From Candidatus Kapaibacterium sp. (GTDB lineage Bacteria; Bacteroidota; Ignavibacteria; Kapaibacteriales; UBA7675), in NCBI GenBank assembly GCA_028284775.1, contig JANQRB010000045.1:50561-114560 (forward strand): a stretch of DNA of 64,000 bases, written 5' to 3'. Each line of letters starts with the position of its first letter. Position 1 is the stretch's first letter. The notes under the pieces are model-generated. The model was not told the origin of the DNA. It saw nothing but the letters and a program-made list of their open reading frames with translations, and ran no database searches. Both the position numbers and the translations under genes were made by a program. This document shows, piece after piece, positions 52,971-62,022 of this stretch.

Positions 52971-54227
52971 CTACAGGTCGTTAATCACGTCGTTGATGGT
53001 CGTCGGCTCGGGCGTAACGATTACCGCGATGGCGAAGGCCAGTATCGTTGCAATCAGGCCGTACATAAATACATCATAACAGATTCGCAGAAACTTATAC
53101 TTACGGCCCAGGACCCGACCCAGAAAAAAGAGATCTTTCGTCATACTTCCGTAGAGGTAATCACGATCTTTCATCATCTCTTTCATGCCCCACATGAAAT
53201 CGTCGAGGCCCATATTGTAGAAGTTGCCAAAGAAGAGAAGATTGACTTTCTTCTGCTTAACATCTTCCTGCGTAAACGTTCCCTCCGTTACCTGCGGGCG
53301 TGTGGAGATCGTCGCAAAAATAATGGTTAAGACACAGACACAGAGCAAGAGGATGGTCGGGACGATAAGGTGGGGATTGGAATCCAGCTTGCGTACCAGC
53401 ATCGAGACAACGATCGAAATAATGATGGCGTTGACGCTGATCATCATGTTCGCTTTGTTGTCGGCAATAGCGCTCAGATTAATATGATTCCGCAGAGTCA
53501 CGCGAAACATTGTCTCGATGCCGCGTTCGGGTATGGACGCCTTGGACTCGATGCTTTCAAGCTTTTTCTTCTGAACGGCAATCTTAACATCCGTTTCTTT
53601 ACTTTTCTTGCGCAGCTTGCGCAGGTCTTTCTGTAGCCTGGCGATCGTCGCATCTTTTTGCTCGCGAAAACTGTTGCGCGCATACTCGGTATAGAAGCGA
53701 TGTTCAAGGAGAAACTCGATATTCTTCTGTGTCCATTCCACTTCCGAATATACCTGGCCGTTAAACTCCCATTCCGTCCGCAAGAGATCGGCGCGTTTGA
53801 CATATGACTTTTTACCGATATGATGCATGTCGGCATCGCAAAGCACTTCTTGCGGCAGCGACTGCGGGCTGACCGGGTACTTGGTGGCTCTGATCAGCTT
53901 TTCCACCTCGACGATTCGTTCTTCGGGGTAGTCGCCGCGCTGCAAAAACTCCCTGGCTATCTGGCAACTGGCTTCTTCGTGTTCGTTTCCGCCCCGGACA
54001 TAACCGCTGTCATGAAACCAGGCGGCAAGCGCCACAATCTCATGTTCGTCGGGCGTAAGACCCGAGGCCATACCTATTTCGGCGGCGGCGTCGACAACCG
54101 ATTGTGTATGTTCCAGATTATGGTAAAAGTAGTTGCGGGGCAGGTCAGTACGCAGGAAGTCGCTAACATAGGCTGAAGCGGCGTCAACGATCGGGCCGGC
54201 GACAGGCTTTGCGGTTTTTTCGCTCAT
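52971..54227 (-). CDS. HD-domain protein fused to a Pycsar-effector-like (DUF5706) membrane domain
   Basis: 418 residues. Residues about 25-180 are an HD phosphohydrolase domain: YFYHNLEHTQSVV, the signature WFHDSGYVRGG, and VLCDADMHHIG. A charged coiled coil (about 190-235) follows. The C-terminal ~180 residues carry RGIETMFRVTLRNHINLSAI, the start of the Pycsar effector/DUF5706 domain, and about three membrane helices (MMISVNAIIISIVVSMLV, VPTILLLCVCVLTIIF, a last near LIATILAFAIAVIV). In Pycsar defence the membrane effector is triggered by cyclic CMP or UMP; no cyclase gene is seen here. The HD domain may degrade a nucleotide signal. Co-oriented with sixA and ppk1. Confidence 0.85.
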   Translation of the reverse strand: MSEKTAKPVAGPIVDAASAYVSDFLRTDLPRNYFYHNLEHTQSVVDAAAEIGMASGLTPDEHEIVALAAWFHDSGYVRGGNEHEEASCQIAREFLQRGDYPEERIVEVEKLIRATKYPVSPQSLPQEVLCDADMHHIGKKSYVKRADLLRTEWEFNGQVYSEVEWTQKNIEFLLEHRFYTEYARNSFREQKDATIARLQKDLRKLRKKSKETDVKIAVQKKKLESIESKASIPERGIETMFRVTLRNHINLSAIADNKANMMISVNAIIISIVVSMLVRKLDSNPHLIVPTILLLCVCVLTIIFATISTRPQVTEGTFTQEDVKQKKVNLLFFGNFYNMGLDDFMWGMKEMMKDRDYLYGSMTKDLFFLGRVLGRKYKFLRICYDVFMYGLIATILAFAIAVIVTPEPTTINDVINDL

Positions 54228-54391
54228 CAGGTCTGGATGTCAAGTGCTTTGAATACATTTCGCAAGCGATCAAGTTATGAAGATTGGAAAGCAATAACAA
54301 AGTAAAATTCCCGGAGGAATTCGCCATCGACCGGCAAAAATATTTCTCCGATAGTTACCAACTTTTGCACCTGTCCTCATGTATTAGTTGC

Positions 54392-54426
54392 GTCCCCGGA
54401 GAGAAAGAGAGTGAATTGCCGGGGAC
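54392..54426 (+). other. hairpin in the leader of the CRD/OmpA-like gene
   Basis: GTCCCCGG at 54392-54399 pairs perfectly with CCGGGGAC at 54419-54426 around an A/G-rich 19-base loop. It ends 24 bases before the start codon at 54451, whose GGAGG lies at 54440-54444. It is too weakly followed by T to call a terminator; it may stabilise or regulate the message. Confidence 0.45.
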
Positions 54427-54450
54427 TCTTCATTTTGCGGAGGACGAAGC

Positions 54451-55188
54451 ATGAAAGCAAGAAAGCACACAAAACAGTGCCGGCGTATGGTGATAATTGC
54501 GATGATGGCATTCGCGGTACTGATGCTGCCGCGAGCCGGCGCCGAGGATCAGAAAAAGGTCAGTAAGGGCGAAGCACCCCCGGCAACGAAGTCCATATTC
54601 GGCGTGTCGACGATGGCCATGTTCTATGGCAAGGTTTATGACCGTCAGACGGGAGTACCGCTGGCTGTGAAGTACCAGATCAACGCGCCCGGCGGCAGCG
54701 TGATTCGCGGCAAAACCAGCGCGGTTGACGGGCGATTTCAGCAGGTGCTGCGGCCGGATGTAGCCTACACCATCACATTCTATGGCAATGACATTTTCCA
54801 GGCGGAAGAACAGTTTGAGATTGCTGCGGTCGGCGGCTATCAGGAAGTGGAGCGCTCCTTCGAGCTGCGCAGCATTCGACGCGGCGACGAGCTGGCCGTG
54901 ATTCCCGCATTTGACGTCGATGACAATTCAGTAAGTGATGCCGCCCGTGACGCGCTGATGGAAGTGGCCGATTTGTTGATGACGAACCGTCATATCCAGG
55001 TCGTTTGCAAGGTGCCTTCCGACGACATCGATGCTGAGCTGCTGCGCGATCGCATCAGTCACATGCAGGCATTTTTCGATCGGATTGCGCCCTGCCTGAA
55101 TGCTAGAGTGACTGTGGTGGCGCGACGAATGCCGGTTGACAACGATACGGTTGTCGTAGAAGTCGGCAAACACGTCGCCGACCTGTAA
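54451..55188 (+). CDS. exported protein: carboxypeptidase-regulatory-like module plus degenerate OmpA-like domain
   Basis: 245 residues. Signal peptide MVIIAMMAFAVLMLPRAGAE. Residues about 57-120 resemble a prealbumin-like regulatory module (AMFYGKVYDRQTGVPLAVKY, SAVDGRFQQVL). The C-terminal ~95 residues follow the OmpA-like pattern (FDVDDNSVSDAARDALMEVA, then helix and VTVVARRMPVDN), but the peptidoglycan-binding Asp/Arg pair is not obvious. Strong GGAGG site and a leader hairpin precede it. A terminator follows at 55236. Possibly a cell-envelope or T9SS accessory subunit. Confidence 0.75.
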   Translation: MKARKHTKQCRRMVIIAMMAFAVLMLPRAGAEDQKKVSKGEAPPATKSIFGVSTMAMFYGKVYDRQTGVPLAVKYQINAPGGSVIRGKTSAVDGRFQQVLRPDVAYTITFYGNDIFQAEEQFEIAAVGGYQEVERSFELRSIRRGDELAVIPAFDVDDNSVSDAARDALMEVADLLMTNRHIQVVCKVPSDDIDAELLRDRISHMQAFFDRIAPCLNARVTVVARRMPVDNDTVVVEVGKHVADL

Positions 55189-55235
55189 ATTTTGCACGCA
55201 TGCTTTTTCTCGTGTCGGCTCCGATGCGAACCCGC

Positions 55236-55275
55236 AAACCGACGGACAGCTTAAACTGCTCCGTCGGTTTTTTTT
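55236..55275 (+). terminator. rho-independent terminator
   Basis: AAACCGACGGA at 55236-55246 pairs with TCCGTCGGTTT at 55260-55270, with a further CAG/CTG pairing inside, then an eight-base T run. It closes the 54451-55188 gene. Confidence 0.92.
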
Positions 55276-55338
55276 CTTATGGCAGCCTGCATTTTATAAA
55301 TTGTGCCGTCTATGGTTACAAGACCTATCCGAGACACA

Positions 55339-56730
55339 ATGAACATTTTCTGTTTTCCGAAGGGGCGGCAATTACCCTACGCCGTCCGCAGCCTTGGTAT
55401 CCGATTACGCTTATTGACTTTGTCATACACAGTTCGCGGGCCGCTGTGCTTTTCGCCATTGATGCTCTTCTTGGCGACGGCAATTGCCGTCGTTCTTGGC
55501 GGCTGTCGCCAGGAGCGGAATACGGCGCCGGCCGACGATGTGATGCTGCAGAAAGGCAGCTGGCGTGCCGCGCTGACCCTGCCTGAGGCCGAGCTGCCCT
55601 TCCTCTTCGAGGTCATTGTTTCGACGCCCGACGCCATCGTACTGGATATCCTGAACGGCGAAGAGAGAATTCGTGTGCGGGAAGTAAGCCTCGAGGGCGA
55701 TAGCCTGCTGATTCGTCTGCCGGTGTATGATTCGGAAATTCGCGCTGAGCTGAAGGCGACGCGGATGAGCGGATTCTGGTACAATTATGCTCGACCGGGT
55801 GATTATCGTCTGCCCTTCGAGGCCCGCTTTGGTGAGACGCAGCGCTTTCCCCGTCAGCACGATCATCCGCTTGAACGCAGTCTCTCGCCTGACGGCTATT
55901 GGGACGTCACCTTCAGTCCTGATACCGATAGCGCAAGCAAGGCGATCGGTATTTTCCGCCAGGACAATGAACGCCTTGCCGGCACTTTCCTGACTGAAAC
56001 CGGCGATTATCGCTACCTTGATGGAATTACCGATGGCAGCGGAATCTTTCTGTCGTGCTTCGACGGCGCGCATGCCTTTCTGTTTACCGCTGAAGCCAGA
56101 CCCGATGGCAGGCTGGAGGGATGGTTCTATTCCGGCAGTCATTGGCGCGAACGATGGACTGCCGAACGCGGCGAACAGCTGGCCCTGCCCGACCCTTTCG
56201 CTCTGACTTTTGAACGCAGCGAGCGCGAAGCTTTTACCTTTGCGCTGCCCGATCTCGATGGAAATATTGTCAGCCTGTCGGATGATCGATTTGCCGGCCG
56301 GGCGCTCCTGGTAGTGTTAATGGGCACCTGGTGCCCGAACTGTAGGGACGAGTCGGCTTTCCTCAGTTCGCTTTACCCCGAGTATAAGGAGCGAGGACTC
56401 TCGATTGTCATGCTTGCCTACGAGACGAGCAGCGACCGGGACACAATTCGGCGGCGCATCCAACGCTATAAGGAACACTTCGATATCGACTTCGATATTC
56501 TTCCCGCGGGTCCTGCCGATAAAGCGGCAGCATCCGCTACCCTGCCTATGTTAAACAGGATTTCCGCTTATCCAACCAGTTTGTTTATCGATCGGCAGGG
56601 GCGCGTGCGGCGGATTTACACCGGATTCTCGGGTCCCGCTACCGGCAAAGCCTATCACAGATTACGGCAGGAATTCATCAGGACGATTGAAAGTCTGCTG
56701 GCGGAAGATGCGCCTGTTCCGGGGCTCTGA
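55339..56730 (+). CDS. TlpA/thioredoxin-like lipoprotein (thiol-disulfide oxidoreductase)
   Basis: The C-terminal ~150 residues are a TlpA-type thioredoxin fold with redox motif WCPNC (LMGTWCPNCRDES) and the cis-Pro segment SAYPTSLFIDRQGRVRRIYTG. The middle is a beta-rich DUF4369-like region often seen with Bacteroidota TlpA proteins. The signal is unclear: a lipobox (VVLGGC) occurs about 56 codons into this frame, after a charged stretch, so the true start may be the ATG at 55462, giving the signal LMLFLATAIAVVLGGC. ATG 55339 has only a weak site; 55303 is also possible. Product expected in the periplasm, anchored to a membrane. Confidence 0.85.
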   Translation: MNIFCFPKGRQLPYAVRSLGIRLRLLTLSYTVRGPLCFSPLMLFLATAIAVVLGGCRQERNTAPADDVMLQKGSWRAALTLPEAELPFLFEVIVSTPDAIVLDILNGEERIRVREVSLEGDSLLIRLPVYDSEIRAELKATRMSGFWYNYARPGDYRLPFEARFGETQRFPRQHDHPLERSLSPDGYWDVTFSPDTDSASKAIGIFRQDNERLAGTFLTETGDYRYLDGITDGSGIFLSCFDGAHAFLFTAEARPDGRLEGWFYSGSHWRERWTAERGEQLALPDPFALTFERSEREAFTFALPDLDGNIVSLSDDRFAGRALLVVLMGTWCPNCRDESAFLSSLYPEYKERGLSIVMLAYETSSDRDTIRRRIQRYKEHFDIDFDILPAGPADKAAASATLPMLNRISAYPTSLFIDRQGRVRRIYTGFSGPATGKAYHRLRQEFIRTIESLLAEDAPVPGL

Positions 56731-56736
56731 CACCGC

Positions 56737-56753
56737 GATCGACAAAGTCGATC
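56737..56753. other. small perfect hairpin between convergent genes
   Basis: GATCGAC at 56737-56743 and GTCGATC at 56747-56753 form a perfect 7-bp stem with an AAA loop, between the 3' ends of the TlpA-like gene and PBP1A. No T tract on either side, so terminator activity would be weak. Confidence 0.35.
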
Positions 56754-56801
56754 CTGAAGGCGCAGGCAACGAGCTATGTCTGTCAGATGTGAATAAAACA
56801 A

Positions 56802-59174
56802 TCACTTGATTCGCGGAAGCGGCTTGTCGGACTTAACAGGCGTAGCGGCGGGGTGACTGCGAATACTATCGATATGCCGGCGGTAGGAGCGCAGCGGTTT
56901 GACGTCGACCTGCTTTGATGTGCCGGTATCGGAACCGCTGTCCCGCGCTTCCCTGGCTTTGGTCGATCGAATAATGGACTGCAGAATTACTTCTTCTTCC
57001 GTTAATGTTTCATCAGGCGGCTGCACGTTGCGGTTTTCCGGGACACTGACTGCCGGTGACTGCACTTGTGCAGGCTGGTTGAGAGCTATGTCGCTGTTGA
57101 CTTCTGCGATATCGAAGGGAGTGGCGGCATCGAAGTTCAGCAGCGGACTCTTATACACTTTCTGCATGAAGCGCGCCCAGATCGGAGCTGCGGCGCGGCC
57201 TCCCTGACCATCGTCATTGGGGAACTTGATTCTGATATTGTCGAATCCCACCCATACGCCCGCCACCAGTTGAGGCGTGAAGCCTACAAACCAGGCATCG
57301 GCGTAGTCGTTCGTCGTGCCGGTTTTGCCGGCTGCGTTTTTGCTGGTAAAAATCGAACGTACCCTGACGGCCGTTCCGCCCTGGATGACCTTTTGCAGCA
57401 TACGCACCATCTGAGCGGCCACCTTTTCGGAAATAGCGCCCGATGCTTTCACCGAGCGACTGCCGTTATAGATGGTATTCCCAAAGCGATCTTCAATACG
57501 CGTGATCGTGTATGGTTTTACAAGGACGCCGCGATTGGGATACACGCCGAAGGCCGCCGTCAGCTCCAGCGGGGACACGACTTCGGAGCCCAGAGCCATA
57601 GCGGGCACGGGCTGCAAGGGGGTCGAAATGCCCATGGCCTTTGCTACCTCGCGTACTTCCTGCGGCGACACATACTCGGTTATTAACCGACCGGCTACGG
57701 TATTGATCGAAAACTGGATCGCCGTTCCGAGGCTGATACTGCCGGTTGTGTAGCGTTTGTGGGGCTGCAGCACCCAATCCTCTTCAGTCCCGGGCGGCCG
57801 ATAGCTGAACTCGCCGCATTCAACGAGGCTGTCGGGGCTCAGATAGTCTTTTTCCAGCACGGTCGTGTAGAGAAAGGGCTTAAATGCCGACCCGGGCTGG
57901 CGATAAATCTGTTTGGCGCGATTAAGCGTATAGCGTTCGGATATGCCGAATTTCGATGAGCCGACCAGAGCGCGAATCTTGCCGGTGGCTACATCAAGGA
58001 TCGGGAAACCGACCTGAATCCGCGTTGCTTCGCTTTTGACGAAGGCAACAAAATCTTCGTTCGCTTTGAGGCTGTCGAGAATAGCCGGGCGACTGGCTTT
58101 GTCTGCTGTTTTGTACGCTTTGCTCTCTTTGGCGTATTCCGTCAGCAGTCCGGCCAGCAGTTTCGAGTGCCTCTTCCATTTCCATCGGCGATTGAATGTC
58201 TTTTGAAGCTTTGCGATGTGTTCGCCGACAGCGGCATTCGCAAGCCGCTGCATTTCTGCGTTGAGCGTTGTGTGAATGACGAGCCCGTCGCTATACAAAT
58301 CCAGGTTCTTGCGCTCCAGGACGGGGTGATTGTTCATCTCCTGCCGTACCATCTCAACGAAGTGCGGCGCGATGCTGCGGCTCTGGATGGTCTCTTCCGG
58401 CTCCGCGAAAGCCAGGGGCGTATCCAGCGCCTCGCGATAGCTTTGCTCTGAGATGACGCCGACTGCCTTCATACAGAAAAGGACGATATTACGGCGTCTG
58501 AGACCAGGAGCAAGCTTGCTGGTGGATGAATAGCGGTAGGGGTTCTTCAGGACGCCCACAAGGTAGGCGCATTCCGGCAGCGATAGTTCCAGGGGCGATT
58601 TGTTGAAGAAAATATGAGCGGCAATCTGCAGACCATAGGCGCCGCGGCCAAAATAAACCGTATTGGCGTAAAGCTCCAGAATTTCCGGCTTGGTATAATG
58701 CTGCTCGATTTGTATCGCTGTAAAAGCCTCGCGTACCTTGCGTTCCAGCTTCCGGTCGTGATTGAGATAGAGGTTGCGAGCCAATTGCTGCGTGATCGTA
58801 GAGGCGCCTTCCGGGTGTCCGCCGATGATATTTCTAACGAGGGCTCGCGCGATGCCGTATGTGTCGATGCCCCAATGGTCATAGAAGCTGCGATCTTCCG
58901 TTGCAATCAGAGCATTGATGAAATCCTCGGGGATACTGTCGCGACCGATATAGGTTCGCCGCTGGACAAAAAAGTGCTCAAGGATTTCACCGTCTTCACT
59001 CATTACTGTCGTCGCCAGGTCCGATTTGGGATTTTCCAATTGTTCGAGCGAAGCCAACTCGCCGGCGACCGTGGAATACACATAGATAGACAGGCATACC
59101 GTTGCAACGCACAAAATCGCTACAAGGGCCCAGAAGAAATGTTTGGGGCGCAGGTGAATGCCGCGGAGAAGCAT
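56802..59174 (-). CDS. mrcA: penicillin-binding protein 1A (bifunctional)
   Basis: 790 residues. N-terminal membrane anchor (FFWALVAILCVATVCLSIYV). Glycosyltransferase 51 domain: IATEDRSFYDHWGID (catalytic Glu), GASTITQQLARNLYLNHDR, IEQHYTKPEILELYANTVYF. Transpeptidase domain: SxxK in PGSAFKPFLY, SxN in QFSINTVAG and KTG in AAGKTGTTNDYADAWFVGFT. It builds and crosslinks peptidoglycan. The C-terminal ~100 residues are a low-complexity tail rich in Ser/Pro/Lys. It lies just downstream of the PD40/OmpA gene with 6 bases between stop and start. Confidence 0.96.
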   Translation of the reverse strand: MLLRGIHLRPKHFFWALVAILCVATVCLSIYVYSTVAGELASLEQLENPKSDLATTVMSEDGEILEHFFVQRRTYIGRDSIPEDFINALIATEDRSFYDHWGIDTYGIARALVRNIIGGHPEGASTITQQLARNLYLNHDRKLERKVREAFTAIQIEQHYTKPEILELYANTVYFGRGAYGLQIAAHIFFNKSPLELSLPECAYLVGVLKNPYRYSSTSKLAPGLRRRNIVLFCMKAVGVISEQSYREALDTPLAFAEPEETIQSRSIAPHFVEMVRQEMNNHPVLERKNLDLYSDGLVIHTTLNAEMQRLANAAVGEHIAKLQKTFNRRWKWKRHSKLLAGLLTEYAKESKAYKTADKASRPAILDSLKANEDFVAFVKSEATRIQVGFPILDVATGKIRALVGSSKFGISERYTLNRAKQIYRQPGSAFKPFLYTTVLEKDYLSPDSLVECGEFSYRPPGTEEDWVLQPHKRYTTGSISLGTAIQFSINTVAGRLITEYVSPQEVREVAKAMGISTPLQPVPAMALGSEVVSPLELTAAFGVYPNRGVLVKPYTITRIEDRFGNTIYNGSRSVKASGAISEKVAAQMVRMLQKVIQGGTAVRVRSIFTSKNAAGKTGTTNDYADAWFVGFTPQLVAGVWVGFDNIRIKFPNDDGQGGRAAAPIWARFMQKVYKSPLLNFDAATPFDIAEVNSDIALNQPAQVQSPAVSVPENRNVQPPDETLTEEEVILQSIIRSTKAREARDSGSDTGTSKQVDVKPLRSYRRHIDSIRSHPAATPVKSDKPLPRIK

Positions 59175-59180
59175 GAAGTG

Positions 59181-60992
59181 TTATTCCTCGAGAATCTTGA
59201 CAAGTTCAACACGACGGCAACGGACATAAAATGTTTCAAGATCTTCACCCGGCCGCCGTTGCAGTGGCAGCGTTTCCCCGGCCGATTGAATTTCGAGCTT
59301 CGCGGCCGGAATGCCTCGGCGCACCAACTCGCGCTTAACAAATTCGGCCCGCCGCTGCCCCAGCATCAGGTTGTACTGTTCCGAAGCTTTTTCGTCGGTG
59401 TGGCCGATCAATATCACCTTCTTTATCTCGCTTGCATAGAAACCCAGGTGCCCCGCTATCAGGCCGACGGCTTCCTGCCAGGTTTGCTTCGTCTCGACGC
59501 CATTACTGTCCAGTACATAAGGGTATGGAGACCGGTAAATGTCATTCGGAAAATTAAGCCGAAGGGTCAGGTTGCGTGCCAATTCCAGGTTGCGCCGGTA
59601 CTCGCTGGTCGTGTCCTTTGCGGGAAAGTAGACTTTGTACGAATCCGGAAAACGATCGGGCGCTTCTGCGCTGATAGCCAGTTCCAGGCCCTTTTTCGCT
59701 TTCAGGCTGAAGTGCCCGTCGGGATCGGACGTAGCGCTGTCCAGGATCGTCTGGCGCTCGGCGTCGCGCAGCGTTACGAGGGCGGCGGGAATGGGCTGGC
59801 GGCTGTAGCGGTCAAGAACCTGCCCACTGATAATGAGCACAGGCGTGACGGGCTCTGGATTCGCCTTGGTCGGCGGATCTGTCTCCAGCTCCAGCGCGGC
59901 AATCCTGCGATTCGGCAGTTCTATCCTTGGAACTTCGCGCTCGAGGTCGGCCAGTTGCGTTCGCCGCCGTTTGACCGGGTGCAGGACATAGATGTCGAAG
60001 CGTCCCCGCTCGCTCGCGCGCAGCCCGGCGGGCGCAGGCTGATTGGACGCATAATACAGCAAGGTGTCGTAGTGGGCCGGGCTGGCTGGAAAGAGTTCAT
60101 CGGCGGGCGTGTTAATCGGCGCGCCGAGGTTGCGCGCGGCGCTGAATGCCTCGCGCGTAGTTTCGGCTTCACGGTAGCCGGGCCGCAGCAGCGCGGCAAA
60201 AAGATCGTATCCGCCGACAGTGGCATGGCCCGAAGAAGCAAAGAGCAGCGTTGCGCCGTCGACTGTCACGAAAGGCGACAGCTCATCGCAGCGCGTGTTG
60301 ATCGCCGGTCCACAGTTGCGGGCCTGGCTCCAACGGCCGTCGGGCAGGCGCAGGCAATACCAGATGTCCGTGCCGCCAAGGCCTCCCGGCCGCTCGGAGG
60401 AAAAAAAGAGCGCTTGGCCGTCAGGCGTCAACGCCGGGTGGGAATCCCAGACGACATCGAGATTAATATGCCGGTCGAGAGCCTGTACCTCATCAAGACT
60501 GCCGTCGCGCAGGGTGGCGCTGTACAAGCCGGCATCACCGGTAATCGCGTCGTCCGGTACGCCGCTGAAGACAAAGAGCTGTTCGTAACGGGAGACACCG
60601 CCGTATTGGCTGAAATCCCGGAGCGAAATCGATCGTTGACGGCTGCCTCGCGCCGCACTCTGCAGAAGGATCGAGGTCAGACGCTGGTCCCCGGTGGCGT
60701 CTGCGCTTGTCAGTACTGGCTTGTCCCCGGCGGCAAAGTGGAGGGCGAATTCATCCTGCGGGCTGTTGATGCCGCTCAGGGGCTCGATCCGCAGATAGTA
60801 ATTGCTTTCGATTGATTGCGAAGAAGATGTGTCCAGCACGCTGCCATGCCAGTGGCCGGCCCTGCATTCCCGCACGGGTACAGGGCAATCGATGTCCTGG
60901 TACAATTTTGGCGGCGTCAGGCAGGCAAGCAGGCTCAGCATGGGCAGCAGCCATGCGAGGATGCGTAAGGGAAGTGGCTTTGCTGCCTGCAT
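59181..60992 (-). CDS. PD40 beta-propeller, CRD and OmpA lipoprotein (PorE-like)
   Basis: 603 residues from ATG 60992 (AAGGA upstream). Lipoprotein signal with lipobox LLAC. PD40/WD40-like blades: HPALTPDGQALFFSSERPGG, SPFVTVDGATLLFASSG. Then a regulatory-like module (LIISGQVLDRYSRQPIPAAL, SDPDGHFSLKAKKG) and an OmpA domain (KKVILIGHTDEKASEQYNL, LGQRRAEFVKREL). PD40-CRD-OmpA is the layout of the T9SS subunit PorE, which lacks here its TPR part. The frame is open to 61379 but without signal character. A role in anchoring the secretion machinery is inferred. PBP1A follows. Confidence 0.88.
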   Translation of the reverse strand: MQAAKPLPLRILAWLLPMLSLLACLTPPKLYQDIDCPVPVRECRAGHWHGSVLDTSSSQSIESNYYLRIEPLSGINSPQDEFALHFAAGDKPVLTSADATGDQRLTSILLQSAARGSRQRSISLRDFSQYGGVSRYEQLFVFSGVPDDAITGDAGLYSATLRDGSLDEVQALDRHINLDVVWDSHPALTPDGQALFFSSERPGGLGGTDIWYCLRLPDGRWSQARNCGPAINTRCDELSPFVTVDGATLLFASSGHATVGGYDLFAALLRPGYREAETTREAFSAARNLGAPINTPADELFPASPAHYDTLLYYASNQPAPAGLRASERGRFDIYVLHPVKRRRTQLADLEREVPRIELPNRRIAALELETDPPTKANPEPVTPVLIISGQVLDRYSRQPIPAALVTLRDAERQTILDSATSDPDGHFSLKAKKGLELAISAEAPDRFPDSYKVYFPAKDTTSEYRRNLELARNLTLRLNFPNDIYRSPYPYVLDSNGVETKQTWQEAVGLIAGHLGFYASEIKKVILIGHTDEKASEQYNLMLGQRRAEFVKRELVRRGIPAAKLEIQSAGETLPLQRRPGEDLETFYVRCRRVELVKILEE

Positions 60993-61407
60993 GATCCTTC
61001 GGTCCAGTATTTGAAAGTCGGGAGCATTTCTCAAAACTGAAACTAGCACGCGGGCGCAAGCTCTGCAAGGAATAATTGCAAGGCACCAGTCGGGCGGGCG
61101 CGGCTGAACAGGGCGGCTGACGTGGCTGCTTTTCGCTTCAGGCGCGCAGCGTATCGAGGCTCGAAGATGCGGGCCGGACTTTTGCAGGAGCCTTCGCTCG
61201 CAGACGTCGCCGCGGGCGTGGACCGTTGGAGTTGCGAGTTCTCTGTCTCCAGGTGCAAAGGGCTTGCCTGAACGCAGAGGAGTCCGTTTGGGATTTTTTC
61301 CTGTGGAATAAATGCTAAATTGACGCTCGGATACATTGTCGACTGCCCTCCCAACAATGTCATTGCAACTCTCATTCAACTAAGCTCATGGACAGGAAAT
61401 GATCCGG
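60993..61407. other. divergent intergenic region
   Basis: About 415 bases between the divergent PorE-like and small barrel genes. The minus-strand frame of the PorE-like gene stays open through most of it without a plausible start or signal. Promoters for both genes must lie here; no repeat or operator is evident. Confidence 0.4.
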
Positions 61408-62022
61408 ATGAAGATCAATCTCCGTCTGGCTGGCGCGGTATTGTTGTGGGTAGTAGCACTTAACACCGCATTGTGGGCCGAAGACAGAGTAAAAACGCTG
61501 GCAGGCACAACGTACAATGGTAGAATCGCATCCATCGACGACGGTCTTGTCACCATCGATGCAAGTGACGGCGCGCGTGTCGTGCTGTCGATGGAGCAAA
61601 TTCAGTCAATCGAATTTGGTGTGGATAGCGCTGGTAATCCGGACGCGAAGCCTCACTACGACTATGCCGGACTGACATTGTTAACACCGGCGCGTATTAA
61701 CATTGTACTTGGGCATTGGTACGGCGACTTCGGCTTCCGACTCTCCTTCGGCTACTGGGGCGAAACCGCCGGCGTGGAACTCGATGGCCACTATAGCCTT
61801 GGCTGCAGTGACGCTTTTAACCATGGTCTGTTTGTCGGACTGGGGATATTCGAATGGGAGCAGCATTTCCTCGAGCCAAATTCCAGGTGGAGATATCTCG
61901 CCGCGGGATGGCAGATGAACCTCTTCGGTATATTCCTGCAGATTGGCCTGTCGGCCGGTGAGGGCAGTTTTCAATCTCCGCAGTATATCGGTCAGATCGG
62001 CTATGTTTATGAATTCCGCTAA
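61408..62022 (+). CDS. small outer-membrane barrel-like protein with N-terminal SH3-like part
   Basis: 204 residues from ATG 61408 (AGGA ten bases upstream; an ATG at 61399 is tight against the same site). Signal peptide LAGAVLLWVVALNTALWA. Residues about 27-75 resemble a small Sm/SH3-like beta unit (VKTLAGTTYNGRIASIDDGL, VVLSMEQIQSIEFG). The rest is strand-rich (INIVLGHWYGDFGFRLSFG, FLQIGLSAGEG) and ends GYVYEFR, near an aromatic. Unknown role; the mixture suggests a small envelope sensor or porin-like protein. Confidence 0.7.
   Translation: MKINLRLAGAVLLWVVALNTALWAEDRVKTLAGTTYNGRIASIDDGLVTIDASDGARVVLSMEQIQSIEFGVDSAGNPDAKPHYDYAGLTLLTPARINIVLGHWYGDFGFRLSFGYWGETAGVELDGHYSLGCSDAFNHGLFVGLGIFEWEQHFLEPNSRWRYLAAGWQMNLFGIFLQIGLSAGEGSFQSPQYIGQIGYVYEFR

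Noticed and set aside
52971..54227. A complete Pycsar defence system
   Set aside because: Only an effector-like protein fused to HD is present; no cyclase gene lies in the flanking several kilobases.
54392..54426. Rho-independent terminator
   Set aside because: The hairpin is strong, but the following bases (TCTTCATTTTG) are not a clean T tract and no plus-strand gene ends before it.
58614..60815. A 733-codon plus-strand open frame
   Set aside because: It lies antisense to PBP1A and the PorE-like gene, both of which have full domain evidence; the long frame follows from codon bias on the opposite strand.
60993..61379. N-terminal extension of the PorE-like protein
   Set aside because: The extension has no signal or homology, and the ATG at 60992 has AAGGA upstream and a proper lipoprotein signal.
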